Assembly (NCBI RefSeq): GCF_000214415.1
Contig: NC_015562.1
Coordinates: forward strand, 434,001 to 498,000
Direction: 5' to 3'
DNA length: 64,000 bases
Source of the DNA: Methanotorris igneus Kol 5
GTDB taxonomy: Archaea; AGJL01; Methanococci; Methanococcales; Methanococcaceae
Positions 8,322-17,650 of this stretch are shown here, piece after piece (position 1 is the first letter of the stretch; each line of letters opens with the position of its first letter). The notes beneath the pieces were generated by a model, which did no database searches, was not told the DNA's origin, and was given only the letters and a program-made list of their open reading frames with translations. The translations under genes were made by a program, and so were the position numbers.

Positions 8322-9008
8322 ATGTGTGAAGAAACAATTTGTTGCATTGAAGGAGGTAGAATGCCTTTAATAGGTGAAAAATTTCCAGAAGTTGAAGTAA
8401 AAACTACACACGGAGTTATTAAACTGCCTGATCACTATAAAGGTAAGTGGTTTGTTCTATTTAGCCACCCAGCAGATTTTACACCAGTTTGTACAACAGA
8501 GTTTGTAGGATTCCAAAAAAGATACAAGGAATTTAAAGAACTCAATACTGAACTAATTGGTTTGAGTATAGACCAAGTTTTCAGCCATTTAAAATGGATT
8601 GAATGGATAAAAGAAAAATTAAATGTGGAGATTGAGTTCCCTGTTATAGCAGATGATAGAGGGATATTAGCAGAGCAATTGGGAATGATAAGCCCATATA
8701 AAGGAAATAACACTGTGAGGGCAGTATTTGTTGTTGATGATAAGGGAATCATAAGGGCAATAATATACTACCCACAAGAAGTTGGAAGAAATCTTGACGA
8801 AATCGTGAGGTTAGTTAAAGCACTTCAAACATCAGATAAAAAAGGAATGGCTATGCCTGCAAATTGGCCAAATAACGATATACTTGGAGATAAAGTTATA
8901 ATTCCACCAGCATCAACTATTGAAGAAATAAAACAAAGAAAAGAAGCTTGTAAAAAAGGAGAAATTGAATGTCTCGACTGGTGGCTATGTTATAAAAAAT
9001 TGGAATAA
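8322..9008 (+). CDS. Peroxiredoxin (1-Cys/Prx6-like archaeal type)
   Basis: Reduces hydrogen peroxide and organic peroxides. The catalytic motif is [13 protein letters not shown] (peroxidatic Cys), with Arg in the [12 protein letters not shown] segment. The C-terminal extension has cysteines in [17 protein letters not shown], as in archaeal Prx. Two starts are possible: ATG 8322 behind GGGAGGGGG, or ATG 8361 behind GGAGGT. The latter gives MPLIGEKFP, about 215 residues, and matches relatives better. The longer form would add a Cys-rich 13-residue leader. It is followed by a second rubredoxin. Confidence 0.92.
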   Translation: MCEETICCIEGGRMPLIGEKFPEVEVKTTHGVIKLPDHYKGKWFVLFSHPADFTPVCTTEFVGFQKRYKEFKELNTELIGLSIDQVFSHLKWIEWIKEKLNVEIEFPVIADDRGILAEQLGMISPYKGNNTVRAVFVVDDKGIIRAIIYYPQEVGRNLDEIVRLVKALQTSDKKGMAMPANWPNNDILGDKVIIPPASTIEEIKQRKEACKKGEIECLDWWLCYKKLE

Positions 9009-9055
9009 TCCAAACATTAATTTTTATAATTCATTAACTTTTTTGGTGAATAGAA

Positions 9056-9295
9056 ATGGTTGAAATTAAATTATCCTGCAAATTGGATAATAGTTGTGAA
9101 AAACCAAGGTATAGGAAGTATAGGTGTAGGGTTTGCGGTTGGACATATGACCCATTAAAAGGGGATCCAAGCCAAAATATCCCACCAAAAACACCATTTG
9201 AAGAACTTCCAGATACTTGGGTTTGTCCAATTTGTAGAGGAAAAATTGGAAAAGAATCATTTGAACCCTTGGATGAATGGGTAGAATTTGATTGA
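9056..9295 (+). CDS. Rubredoxin 2 with N-terminal extension
   Basis: A 79-residue rubredoxin: [12 protein letters not shown] near residues 22-33 and [15 protein letters not shown] near 57-71 supply the four cysteines. An N-terminal extension of about 18 residues includes two more cysteines (CKLDNSCEK). It differs from rubredoxin 1 in length and in its standard CxxCG spacing, so the two probably serve different partners (Prx or FprA here, superoxide reductase there). Confidence 0.9.
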   Translation: MVEIKLSCKLDNSCEKPRYRKYRCRVCGWTYDPLKGDPSQNIPPKTPFEELPDTWVCPICRGKIGKESFEPLDEWVEFD

Positions 9296-9308
9296 AGGAG
9301 GGGATTTT

Positions 9309-9659
9309 ATGAAAACGGCCTTTTTAGTATTTAGCTATGAAAAAAATGGAAAACCAAACATGCCTATAATGTTCCATACACTTTTATTTGCAAATGAGAT
9401 GAAGGAAAAAGGAGATGAAGTAAAAATTATACTCGAAGGAGAAGGTGTAAATTGGGCAAAAGATTTGCTCAATGAAGATCATCCACTTAAAAATCATTTT
9501 GAAAAATTAAAAGATGATTTTGTTGTTTGTGAAGCATGTGCAAGCATGTTTGGAGTTAAAGAGAAAATTGAAGGAAAATTAAAGTTAGATAATGATTTAT
9601 TTGGACATGTAAGCCTAAAAAAGTATTTGGATGATGGATATCAAATAATTGAATTATAA
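9309..9659 (+). CDS. DsrE-family small protein
   Basis: A 116-residue protein with DsrE-like features: FLVFSYEKNGKPNMPIMFHTLLFANEM at the N-terminus, then VCEACASMFGVKE near residues 76-88 containing the candidate sulfur-handling cysteines. DsrE folds carry or transfer sulfur. The ATG at 9309 follows GGAGGGG; the upstream in-frame extension has no ribosome binding site. It lies directly before fprA, and its physiological role there is unclear. Confidence 0.75.
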   Translation: MKTAFLVFSYEKNGKPNMPIMFHTLLFANEMKEKGDEVKIILEGEGVNWAKDLLNEDHPLKNHFEKLKDDFVVCEACASMFGVKEKIEGKLKLDNDLFGHVSLKKYLDDGYQIIEL

Positions 9660-9702
9660 ATGAAGAATTTAAAGTTTATTTAAAAATTTAAAAGTGGTAT
9701 CT

Positions 9703-10869
9703 ATGGTAGTAGAAATAAAAAAGGATATTTTCTGGGTTGGTGTGGTGGACTGGGAAATTAGGGACTTTCATGGTTATATAACCTCAAACGGTTCCACATA
9801 CAACTCCTATTTAATAAAAGATGAAAAAAACGTTTTGATTGATACCGCTAAGGGTTACATGTTTGATGAATTAATCAGAGGAATTAGCAGAATTATTAAT
9901 CCAGAGGACATTGACTATGTCGTTGTAAATCATGTAGAAACTGATCACAGCGGTTGTGTAGATAAAATAGTTGAACTTAGTGGAGCAACAGTAATTACGA
10001 ATGAGAAGGGGAAAGAACATTTATCTTTACATTATGATACAAAGGATTGGGATTTTATTATTGTAGATAGCGGAGATGAAATTTCCATTGGAAAAAGAAC
10101 TTTAAAATTTATAAAAACGCCTATGCTCCACTGGCCAGATAATATGGTGACGTACTGTAAAGAGGAAAAGATTTTATTCTCGAATGATGCATTTGGACAA
10201 CACTTAGCAAGTTCTGAAAGATTTGATTATGAAGTTGGGGACGAGATCCTTGAGTATGCAAAGGAGTATTTTGCAAATATATTAATGCCTTATAAGATGC
10301 TTATTCCTAATGCAATAAATTCCTTAAAAGATTTAGAGATAGAGCTTATATGTCCATCTCATGGTGTTATATGGAAGGAGAAAAAAGATGAAATCATAAA
10401 AAAGTATCTTGATTGGGCAAATGATAAAATAGAAAACAAAGCGGTCATTGTTTATGATACAATGTATAACTCAACCAAAAAGATTGCCCATGCTATTGCT
10501 GATGGTTTAATGGAAAATGGTGTTAAAGTAGCGATATACAAAATTTCTGAAACTCCTATGAATACCATCATTAGAGAAATTTTAGATGCAAAATACGTTC
10601 TTATCGGCTCTCCAACATTAAATCAAAATGTTTTACCTAATATTGCAAAATTTTTAGCTTATATAGAGGGATTAAAGCCAACCAATAAAATAGGAGTCGC
10701 TTTTGGCTCCTATGGTTGGATGGAAATGGCAACTGAAAAGATAAAGGAGGTGTTTAGGAAGTTGAATTTTGAAATCGTTGATGATGAATGCTTAAAGGTC
10801 AAATTTGTCCCAAAAGAAGAAGATCTAAAAAAATGTTATGAGTTTGGCCTTAAATTGGGGAGTTCATAA
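9703..10869 (+). CDS. fprA: F420H2 oxidase (flavodiiron protein FprA)
   Basis: Reduces O2 to water with reduced F420. It has a metallo-beta-lactamase domain (residues 1-245) with diiron ligands HVETDHSG near 79-86, MLHWPDN near 144-150, SNDAFGQH near 160-167 and CPSHGVIW near 222-229. A flavodoxin domain (about 250-388) begins VIVYDTMYNSTKKIAHAI, and GSPTLNQNVLP marks the FMN loop. I prefer ATG 9703 over GTG 9694. It is the terminal oxygen scavenger of the island. Confidence 0.93.
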   Translation: MVVEIKKDIFWVGVVDWEIRDFHGYITSNGSTYNSYLIKDEKNVLIDTAKGYMFDELIRGISRIINPEDIDYVVVNHVETDHSGCVDKIVELSGATVITNEKGKEHLSLHYDTKDWDFIIVDSGDEISIGKRTLKFIKTPMLHWPDNMVTYCKEEKILFSNDAFGQHLASSERFDYEVGDEILEYAKEYFANILMPYKMLIPNAINSLKDLEIELICPSHGVIWKEKKDEIIKKYLDWANDKIENKAVIVYDTMYNSTKKIAHAIADGLMENGVKVAIYKISETPMNTIIREILDAKYVLIGSPTLNQNVLPNIAKFLAYIEGLKPTNKIGVAFGSYGWMEMATEKIKEVFRKLNFEIVDDECLKVKFVPKEEDLKKCYEFGLKLGSS

Positions 10870-10880
10870 TTTTTAATGCA

Positions 10881-10952
10881 ATGAGAGTAATAAAGAATGT
10901 TGTATGTCCATTTTGTGGGAAAAAACAGCGAGATATTAGAAAGAATACTTAA
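10881..10952 (+). pseudogene. Possible relic of a formylmethanofuran dehydrogenase subunit B N-terminus
   Basis: A 23-codon frame starting at ATG 10881 reads MRVIKNVVCPFCG, which closely resembles the conserved FwdB/FmdB start (VKNVxCPFCG). It then loses similarity and stops at 10952. A second frame (10897-10992) overlaps it. The fwd operon at 43.5-48.4 kb lacks fwdB, so this is not a working copy. It may equally be a chance short ORF. Confidence 0.35.
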
Positions 10953-10964
10953 AGCCGTTAAAAA

Positions 10965-11056
10965 AATTAAACCCGGGTACTCCACACCCTAACACAAAAA
11001 CGTGCTGAGAGTGAGGGGGAACCTTTTCTGGCTTCTCACACTTTTAATTAAAAAAT
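10965..11056 (+). other. GC-rich hairpin region before the copper operon
   Basis: Within an AT-rich gap of 303 bp lies a short GC-rich patch. GTGCTGAGAG (about 11012) can pair with CTTCTCACAC (about 11032-11041), allowing one bulge, and is followed by CTTTTAATT. It could terminate the fprA transcript or be part of a leader for the copper genes. I see no match to a known riboswitch. Confidence 0.35.
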
Positions 11057-11172
11057 TTAAAAATTTAAAATTTAATTTGATAATTTAGTGATAATACTTT
11101 TGATTTTGTTGTTATTTTTGCTTTGTTTGAAATTTAAAGAATTTTAACTGCTATTTTATTTGGAGGGATAAA

Positions 11173-11388
11173 ATGAAGGAATTAAAATTAAAAATAGAAG
11201 GAATGAGTTGTGGCATGTGTGTAAATACTATAAAAAGACTTTTGTCAGAGTTAGATGGAATTATAAATGTTGATATAAACTTAGAAGAAGGAATTGGTAT
11301 TATAAAATATGATGAAGAAAAAATAAATGAGGATGAAATATTAAAAAATGAAGCATTTGAATTATATCCTGCAAAAAAGATTGAATAA
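11173..11388 (+). CDS. Heavy-metal-associated (HMA) copper chaperone
   Basis: A 71-residue ferredoxin-fold HMA domain with metal site GMSCGMC near residues 10-16. It probably hands Cu(I) to the ATPase encoded 30 bp downstream. The ATG follows GGAGGG. Confidence 0.88.
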   Translation: MKELKLKIEGMSCGMCVNTIKRLLSELDGIINVDINLEEGIGIIKYDEEKINEDEILKNEAFELYPAKKIE

Positions 11389-11418
11389 AATTTTTATTTT
11401 TTATTTTAAGGGATAGTT

Positions 11419-13800
11419 ATGAAAGTTAAAATAAAAATATCTGGCATGAGATGTGCTACATGTGCAAATAGTATTGAAAAAGTCTTAAATAAAATGGAAG
11501 GTGTTGATAAAGCGGTTGTTAATTTATTAGACGAGAGTGCAACAGTTGAATTTAATCCAGAAAAGGTTTCTTTAGAAGATATTGAAAATAAGATAGAGAG
11601 TATTGGATTTAAAGTAGTAAAAAATAGGGAAAGGGTTAGAATAAAAATAAAAGGCATGACGTGTGCCGTATGCGCTAAAACTATTGAGAAATTCTTAAAT
11701 AAAATGGAAGGTGTTGAGGCGGAGGTAAATCTTCCAGATGAGAGTGTAGAGGTAGTTTTTGACCCAAATGTCGCTAATATTGAGGAAATAATAAAAAGAA
11801 TAGAAACTTTGGGTTATGAGGTTGTAGGTGTTGGAGAGGAGGTTGATTTGGAAAAAGAGGGGAAGGAAAAAGAAATTAAAGATATGTTCAATAGGTTGGT
11901 GGTAGGGGCTGTTTTCTCAATAATACTGTTTTTGATGATGTATCTTAATGTTCCTTACAAAAGTTATATTATGTTTTTAATTTCAATTCCTCCATTAATC
12001 TATGTTGCATCACCAATTTTTAAGGCGGGATTTCATTCTTTAAAAAATAAAACCTTAAATATGGATGTTATGTATTCTATGGGTATTGGTATAGCATATA
12101 TCTCAAGTTTAATCTCAACTATTGGTTTATTGCCAAAAGAATTCATGTTCTATGAAACTGCAATAATGCTATCTACATTTTTGACATTGGGGAGGTATTT
12201 AGAGGCAAGAGCAAAGAGTAAAACCTCTGAAGCAATAAAAAAACTTATTAAATTGGGAGCAAAAACTGCAAGGGTTTTGAGAGATGGGAAGGAAGTTGAG
12301 ATCCCTATTGATGAGGTAATGGTTGGGGATGTTGTGATTGTAAAGCCGGGAGAGAAGATTCCTGTTGATGGGGTTGTTTTGGAGGGAGAAAGTTATGTTG
12401 ATGAGTCGATGATTACTGGTGAGCCAATACCTAATTTAAAAAAAGAAAATGATAAGGTAATTGGAGGGACAATAAATAAAAATGGAGTTTTAAAGATAAA
12501 AGCTGAAAGAGTAGGGAAAGATACACTTTTATCCCAAATCATTAGGTTGGTTAAAGAGGCGCAGGCATCAAAACCAGAAATACAGAGTTTAGCAGACAAA
12601 GTTGTTTCCTACTTTATACCAGTTGTTTTGGCAATTGCCACATTGTCTTTCATATATTGGTATTTCACGGAGGGTCTTTTATTTGCCACTACGGTGTTTA
12701 TATCTGTTTTGGTAATCGCGTGTCCATGTGCATTAGGATTAGCGACACCTACTGCAGTAACTGTTGCAATTGGAAGGGGGGCAGAGCTCGGAATATTAAT
12801 AAAGAATAGCAAGGTTTTTGATTTGTCTGAAAAATTGAGATTTGTAGTGTTTGATAAAACCGGAACCTTAACCATTGGAAAACCAGCAGTTAGGTATATA
12901 AAAACCGATATGGATCTGAGAGAATTTTTGTCCATTGTTGGAGCTTTAGAGAAAAATTCAGAGCATCCTTTAGCCAATGCAATAGTTAAAAAAGCAGAGG
13001 AATTAAATGTAGGGTTAAAAAAGGCTGAAAAATTTGACACAATAACTGGGAGGGGGATAGTTGGAATTGTTGATGGAAAAGAGGTTCTAATAGGCAATAA
13101 AAATTTAATCAAGGAAAAACTAAAAGAGTTAAAATATGAAAAAGAAATAGAAAAATTGGAAAAAGAGGGAATGACCGTTATAGTTGTTGCAATAAATAAA
13201 GAAGTTGTTGGGATAATTGCCATATCTGATAAAATAAAAAGGTATGCAAAGGAAACCATAGATATGCTAAAGGATATGGGCATTGAGGTTTATATGATAA
13301 CCGGAGATGCCAAAAAGACGGCAGAAATCATAGGAAAACAGTTGGGAATTGAAAATATATTTGCAGAGGTTTTACCAAATCAAAAGGCTGAAATCGTTAA
13401 AGAACTTAAAAAGAAGGGGGTTGTTTCATTTGTTGGTGATGGGATAAATGATGCTCCTGCTTTGTCAGTTTCCGATATTGGAATTGCAATAGGGAGTGGA
13501 ACGGATATTGCCATTGAGAGTGGGGATATAGTTTTGGTGAAGGATGATTTAAGGTATGTAGTTGGAGCAATAAAATTAAGCAGGAGGGCAATGAAACAGA
13601 TAAAATGGAATCTATTCTGGGCATTTGCATACAACACCTCTTTAATCCCAATTGCTGCAGGTTTGTTATATCCTTACGGAATATTCTTTAAACCAGAACT
13701 TGCAGGTTTTGCAATGGCAATGAGTTCTGTAACAGTCGTTAGCTTATCTCTATTGCTAAAAAAATACACTCCAATAAAAAATACCGAAATAAGAAATTAA
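11419..13800 (+). CDS. copA: Copper-translocating P-type ATPase with two N-terminal HMA domains
   Basis: A 793-residue P1B-ATPase exporting Cu(I)/Ag(I) across the cytoplasmic membrane. HMA domains carry GMRCATC near residues 9-15 and GMTCAVC near 79-85. Membrane helices follow from about 155. The TGEP loop (actuator), CPCALG transport motif, phosphorylation site DKTGT, HP motif (SEHPLANA) and [10 protein letters not shown] hinge motif are all present. The protein is full length with no frameshift. It forms an operon with the chaperone gene, and perhaps with the iron-sulfur flavoprotein 24 bp downstream. Confidence 0.95.
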   Translation: MKVKIKISGMRCATCANSIEKVLNKMEGVDKAVVNLLDESATVEFNPEKVSLEDIENKIESIGFKVVKNRERVRIKIKGMTCAVCAKTIEKFLNKMEGVEAEVNLPDESVEVVFDPNVANIEEIIKRIETLGYEVVGVGEEVDLEKEGKEKEIKDMFNRLVVGAVFSIILFLMMYLNVPYKSYIMFLISIPPLIYVASPIFKAGFHSLKNKTLNMDVMYSMGIGIAYISSLISTIGLLPKEFMFYETAIMLSTFLTLGRYLEARAKSKTSEAIKKLIKLGAKTARVLRDGKEVEIPIDEVMVGDVVIVKPGEKIPVDGVVLEGESYVDESMITGEPIPNLKKENDKVIGGTINKNGVLKIKAERVGKDTLLSQIIRLVKEAQASKPEIQSLADKVVSYFIPVVLAIATLSFIYWYFTEGLLFATTVFISVLVIACPCALGLATPTAVTVAIGRGAELGILIKNSKVFDLSEKLRFVVFDKTGTLTIGKPAVRYIKTDMDLREFLSIVGALEKNSEHPLANAIVKKAEELNVGLKKAEKFDTITGRGIVGIVDGKEVLIGNKNLIKEKLKELKYEKEIEKLEKEGMTVIVVAINKEVVGIIAISDKIKRYAKETIDMLKDMGIEVYMITGDAKKTAEIIGKQLGIENIFAEVLPNQKAEIVKELKKKGVVSFVGDGINDAPALSVSDIGIAIGSGTDIAIESGDIVLVKDDLRYVVGAIKLSRRAMKQIKWNLFWAFAYNTSLIPIAAGLLYPYGIFFKPELAGFAMAMSSVTVVSLSLLLKKYTPIKNTEIRN

Positions 13801-13824
13801 AAAAATAACAAGTAAGGTGGAATA

Positions 13825-14412
13825 ATGAAGGTCTTTGGGATAAGCGGGAGTCCAAGATTGCAGGGAACTCATTTTGCGGTAAATTATGCCTTAGAATATT
13901 TGAAAGAGAAGGGGGTAGAGGTGAGATATTTCTCAGTTAGTAGAAAAACTATCAATTTTTGCATCCATTGCGATTACTGCGTAAAAAAGAAAGAGGGATG
14001 CATATATAAAGATGACATGGAAGAGGTTTATGAAAACCTTATCTGGGCTGATGGGGTAATAATAGGAACTCCAGTTTATCAAGGAAATGTATCCGGACAG
14101 TTAAAAACATTGATGGATAGATGTAGGGCAATATTAGCAAAGAATCCTAAAGTTTTAAAAGATAAGATAGGAATGGGCATTGCTATTGGTGGAGATAGAA
14201 ACGGAGGGCAAGAAATAGCTTTAAGAACTATACATGATTTCTACATAATAAATGAGATGATTCCTGTGGGAGGGGGTTCTTTTGGAGCAAACTTAGGAGC
14301 TACATTTTGGTCTAAAGATAAAGGAAAGAAGGGCATTGAAGAGGATGAAGAGGGATTGAGAGTTTTGAGGAAAACACTTAATAGGTTTTATGAAGTTTTG
14401 AAAAATAGATAA
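13825..14412 (+). CDS. Iron-sulfur flavoprotein (NADPH-dependent FMN reductase fold)
   Basis: A 195-residue protein with a flavodoxin-like N-terminus (GISGSPRLQGTHFAVNYAL) and the compact cluster motif CIHCDYCVKKKEGC (near residues 47-60) that defines methanogen iron-sulfur flavoproteins (Isf). The TPVYQGNVSGQLK segment binds FMN. These proteins reduce O2 or peroxide or carry electrons from ferredoxin. It closes the defence island. The ATG follows AAGGTGG. Confidence 0.9.
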   Translation: MKVFGISGSPRLQGTHFAVNYALEYLKEKGVEVRYFSVSRKTINFCIHCDYCVKKKEGCIYKDDMEEVYENLIWADGVIIGTPVYQGNVSGQLKTLMDRCRAILAKNPKVLKDKIGMGIAIGGDRNGGQEIALRTIHDFYIINEMIPVGGGSFGANLGATFWSKDKGKKGIEEDEEGLRVLRKTLNRFYEVLKNR

Positions 14413-14433
14413 AAAATGGATAAAAATTTATTC

Positions 14434-15009
14434 TTAATGCATTTTTGGAAGTTCTCTAGGGAGTATGTTTTTTTGCATCATTTCCTTGATAATTTCAACA
14501 AGTGCACCTACATAAGCTTGCTTCCCTCTTTCACAATTTTTCGGGAAAGGTAGGCATCTAACAGCATTTAAGTTAAAATTAGGTGTCTTATCTCTTTCTT
14601 TTAAAATTTCTAATGCCTCTATGGCTGAGATAATACTCCAAGAGCACACATTTTCATGGACTGCAATTATGAAGTGAGGATTAAATTGGGCAATCTGACT
14701 AGCTAATCTTTGAATTAATTCCTCCTTTTCCTTTTCATACACTTCTAGGCCACACAATTTTTTTGCCTTCCTACCAGGTTCGTTGTATAGGTCAATAAGG
14801 TAACAGCCTAAAAGCATAAAACACTGAAGGGAATTAGGAATCTTTCTACCATAAGCTTTCTCAAAAGCTTCCTTAGTTGCAGAATATAACTTAGAGTTAG
14901 CACAATAAAAGAAAGTACTTTTAGGAGGAGATTCTCCAATGAAGAGAACTTTTACTTTTATATTTTGTCTTGTTGGGTTGTATTTCTCTCTTATTTCTTC
15001 ATAGTTCAT
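14434..15009 (-). CDS. Uncharacterised protein with a uracil-DNA-glycosylase-like N-terminus
   Basis: A 191-residue soluble protein. KVLFIGESPPKSTFFYC near residues 19-35 resembles the GEAPG-type motif of the UDG superfamily, and FIIAVHENVCSW near 113-124 could form the second half of such a fold. The catalytic residues of known UDG families are not clear, so I do not call an activity. It is convergent with the iron-sulfur flavoprotein gene (21-bp gap). The ATG follows GGGTG. Confidence 0.55.
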   Translation of the reverse strand: MNYEEIREKYNPTRQNIKVKVLFIGESPPKSTFFYCANSKLYSATKEAFEKAYGRKIPNSLQCFMLLGCYLIDLYNEPGRKAKKLCGLEVYEKEKEELIQRLASQIAQFNPHFIIAVHENVCSWSIISAIEALEILKERDKTPNFNLNAVRCLPFPKNCERGKQAYVGALVEIIKEMMQKNILPRELPKMH

Positions 15010-15176
15010 TCTCTAACACCCTCTTAAATCTTTAAGGCTATCTGCATGTTTTGACCGAAATGTTTTTAAAGTTTTCTTTGTGAGTATTTGACAGGCTGAA
15101 ATTTACTGAAATTAATTACAAACAAATTTAAGAGTTTATGTGTTTTAAAAATTTTCTGTTTATTTTAAGTTGAAAT

Positions 15177-15240
15177 ATATATATACTTTATTATTTTTAT
15201 ATACTTTATTATTTTATATTATTTTATTGAGTTTAATGAG
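15177..15240 (+). promoter_or_regulatory. TATA-rich promoter of the secreted-protein gene
   Basis: A long run of TATA-like words (ATATATATACTTTATTATTT) ends about 40 bp before the ATG at 15241. The ribosome binding site is weak (only GAG), suggesting a short or leaderless message. Confidence 0.4.
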
Positions 15241-16269
15241 ATGAACTTAACTATGTTAAGAAAGTGCTTTACTATTCTATTGGCTATTCTTCTTTTAGCA
15301 TCTCCAGTTAGTGCATTCTTTTCTTTTGATTTTTCAATATCTCAAAATAGGGCAGTTGCAGGAGCAACGATTGCAGCTGAGACAATTGCAGATGCGATGG
15401 TTAGTAATTACATAGAAGAGAATCATCCAGAATATTCAGATGCCTATACTGTTGTTTCTCTGATATTTGACCCAACGGGAAAGATAATTGGTAAGTTATC
15501 TTCAAAAGGGCTAAAGTATGCTGATAATTTATATAGATACTTAAAAAAAGCAGATAATGGCAAAGGACTTGTAAATCCAGATGTCGCTAATAAAATATTT
15601 GATAAGGATTTAATTGAAAAATTGGCGGAGAAAGAAAATAAGGGATATGGCCCAAAAACAGTTGCAAAGAATACGGTTAAATTGTTAGAGGAAGGTATTA
15701 AACCAGAGAATATTAACAAATTGTTTAAAGATGCAGTTGAAAATGATAAAAAAGTTGGTTGGATAGATAATAGAATAGAAACTCTTGAGGAAAATGAAGT
15801 GGATATAGATACAATAAACGATTTTATGGAAAAAAGTTCAAATCCTTATGATGATTTGAGGCATCTAAATTGTAAGGTAGCAACATTAGTGGCATTAGGG
15901 ATTAGTAAAGATAACCTAAATAAAATCATAAAAAACTCAAAAAATATCAAAGATATATACAACTGCAAAGAAGATCTTAAAAAACTAAAAAAGATGGGAA
16001 TTACCAAGGAAAACTTAAATAAAATTATTGAAAATCTAAAGGACATTAAAGATATAACAAAAATAAGAAAAACCATAGGAGATTTAAAAAGAAGAAAAAT
16101 AAGTAAAGAGTCGATAAATAAACTAATAGAAAATGGTTATGATTTAGAGAAAGTAAAAGAGATAATTAAAGAGTTAAGAAATAAAGGAGTTCCTTCTAAG
16201 ATAATAGATGGTTTGATTAAGAAAGAATATTCTTTAAAAGAAATATCTGCATTCAATAAATTTAAATAA
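15241..16269 (+). CDS. Secreted or surface helical-repeat protein of unknown function
   Basis: A 342-residue protein with a clear signal peptide (residues 1-25, hydrophobic ILLAILLLASPVSA, cleavage after SA). A middle domain (30-100) includes AGATIAAETIADAM and a GKIIGKL segment. From about residue 110 there are repeated helix-turn units of 30-45 residues of the form GI(S/T)K(D/E)NLNKII(K/E)N, seen near 223 and 258 and in weaker copies (GIKPENINKL, KISKESINKL, VPSKIIDGLI). The unit resembles alpha-solenoid repeats. No catalytic motif is visible. It may be a binding scaffold or the carrier part of a secreted toxin system; neither is shown. Confidence 0.6.
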   Translation: MNLTMLRKCFTILLAILLLASPVSAFFSFDFSISQNRAVAGATIAAETIADAMVSNYIEENHPEYSDAYTVVSLIFDPTGKIIGKLSSKGLKYADNLYRYLKKADNGKGLVNPDVANKIFDKDLIEKLAEKENKGYGPKTVAKNTVKLLEEGIKPENINKLFKDAVENDKKVGWIDNRIETLEENEVDIDTINDFMEKSSNPYDDLRHLNCKVATLVALGISKDNLNKIIKNSKNIKDIYNCKEDLKKLKKMGITKENLNKIIENLKDIKDITKIRKTIGDLKRRKISKESINKLIENGYDLEKVKEIIKELRNKGVPSKIIDGLIKKEYSLKEISAFNKFK

Positions 16270-16483
16270 AATCACTGTAGTTCCCATCAAACATATAAAT
16301 ATGTATATTGTATCAAAATTCTTTAAATGTTAGGTTTTGTTTTTTTATTTTAATTTAAGAAGGTAGCTGAAGTTAATTCATGTTCATAATAATTATTAAG
16401 AAGATGGTTCTAATACCATTAGAAGTGTAAAATTAAAAATTATTACCTATCATTTACTTTAAAACAAAATCAGCAGGAATGCT

Positions 16484-17206
16484 TTAAAATTTATCCAAAA
16501 CATTAACAACTTCTCCAACAACAATAACTCCAGGGGGCTTTATGTCATGTTCTTTTGCTTTTTCAACAATATTGCCTAAAGTACCTTTTACTACTTTCTG
16601 TTTTTCTGTTGTTCCGTCTGTTATTATAGCTACTGGTGTGTTCTCATTTCTTTTTGGGTTTTTTAATAATTCTTTTACGTGTTTTTCAAGGTTCGTTATA
16701 CCCATAAGGATTATTATGGTGTCTGCATTTAACTCACTCAACTTAACCTGTTGGTGTTCTTTATCCTCTGCCTCATGTCCAGTAACTACTGTAAATGATG
16801 TTGCTACCTTTCTATGAGTAACTGGGATTCCAGCAACTTCTGGAACTGCTATCGCTGATGTTATGCCAGGAATTACCTCATAAGGTATATCATGTTTTTT
16901 TAATTCTAAAATCTCTTCTCCTCCCCTTCCAAAAACAAATGGATCCCCACCTTTTAATCTAACAACAATTTTTCCTTCTTTTGCTTTTTCTACAAGTATC
17001 TTATTAATTTCTTCCTGTTTATGAGAGTGTTTTCCTTTTCTCTTACCAACGTATATCAACTCAGCACTTTCTTTTGCGTACTTCAAAAGTCCCTTTCCAA
17101 CTAAATCATCATAAACTATAACATCTGCGTTTTGTATTGCCTTTAGGCCCTTTAAAGTTATTAGTTCCTCATCTCCTGGTCCCGCACCGACAAGAATAAC
17201 CTTCAT
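16484..17206 (-). CDS. cobA: Uroporphyrinogen-III C-methyltransferase
   Basis: A 240-residue SAM-dependent enzyme making precorrin-2, the common precursor of sirohaem, cobamides and coenzyme F430. Motifs are VGAGPGDEELITLKG at the N-terminus, VVRLKGGDPFVFGRGGEE near residues 82-99, and PGITSAIAVPEVAGIPVTHR near 109-128. I start it at ATG 17206 behind GGTGG. A longer frame runs 40 codons into the MITE at 17281 and is rejected. Precorrin-2 supply links this gene to the MCR operon 1.4 kb away and to cobJ at 31.9 kb. Confidence 0.93.
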   Translation of the reverse strand: MKVILVGAGPGDEELITLKGLKAIQNADVIVYDDLVGKGLLKYAKESAELIYVGKRKGKHSHKQEEINKILVEKAKEGKIVVRLKGGDPFVFGRGGEEILELKKHDIPYEVIPGITSAIAVPEVAGIPVTHRKVATSFTVVTGHEAEDKEHQQVKLSELNADTIIILMGITNLEKHVKELLKNPKRNENTPVAIITDGTTEKQKVVKGTLGNIVEKAKEHDIKPPGVIVVGEVVNVLDKF

Positions 17207-17280
17207 ATATCCACCTTCATTTTTAATTTTAAACACGATTAAAATATTTTTGAGTTTATAATATTTATATTGTCCCATTA

Positions 17281-17456
17281 TAGTCGTATGCGGAATTATA
17301 CGGCAAAACCCCCAGGGTTTTGCCATTAATTTTTTAACTCATTTATATACCAATAAATTTCAAATAGCAGTATCTTTTCTTAAAATTTGAAAATAAACTT
17401 ATATAATCCTTAAAAATTTAATTGTAGTTATATTCCAAATCTAACGCACACGACTA
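17281..17456. mobile_element. MITE (176 bp)
   Basis: Left end TAGTCGTATGCG and right end CGCACACGACTA are inverted repeats with one mismatch, flanked by TA on both sides. The interior has the GGCAAAACCC/GGGTTTTGCC palindrome near the left end. No ORF is present. Confidence 0.75.
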
Positions 17457-17650
17457 TATTCTTGTTTTGATTATTAACTGTTCTGAAATTATGTTTTAGA
17501 TCCATCTTTAAACTTAATTAAATGGTTATGAAATGTCACAAATTTAAATTTTAGGTAAAATATGTCCTCTGCAAATCTTATTTTGTTTTATAAGTGTTTG
17601 TTACCCATACACAAAAAAGAGTTCAAATAATATAATTTAATATTTTGTAT

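Noticed and set aside
10965-11056. TPP riboswitch (a CTGAGA word is present)
   Set aside because: The remaining conserved TPP motifs are missing and the downstream genes handle copper.
16484-17326. Longer cobA reading frame
   Set aside because: The extra 40 codons lie largely in a MITE and lack a ribosome binding site; ATG 17206 has GGTGG and matches the family start.
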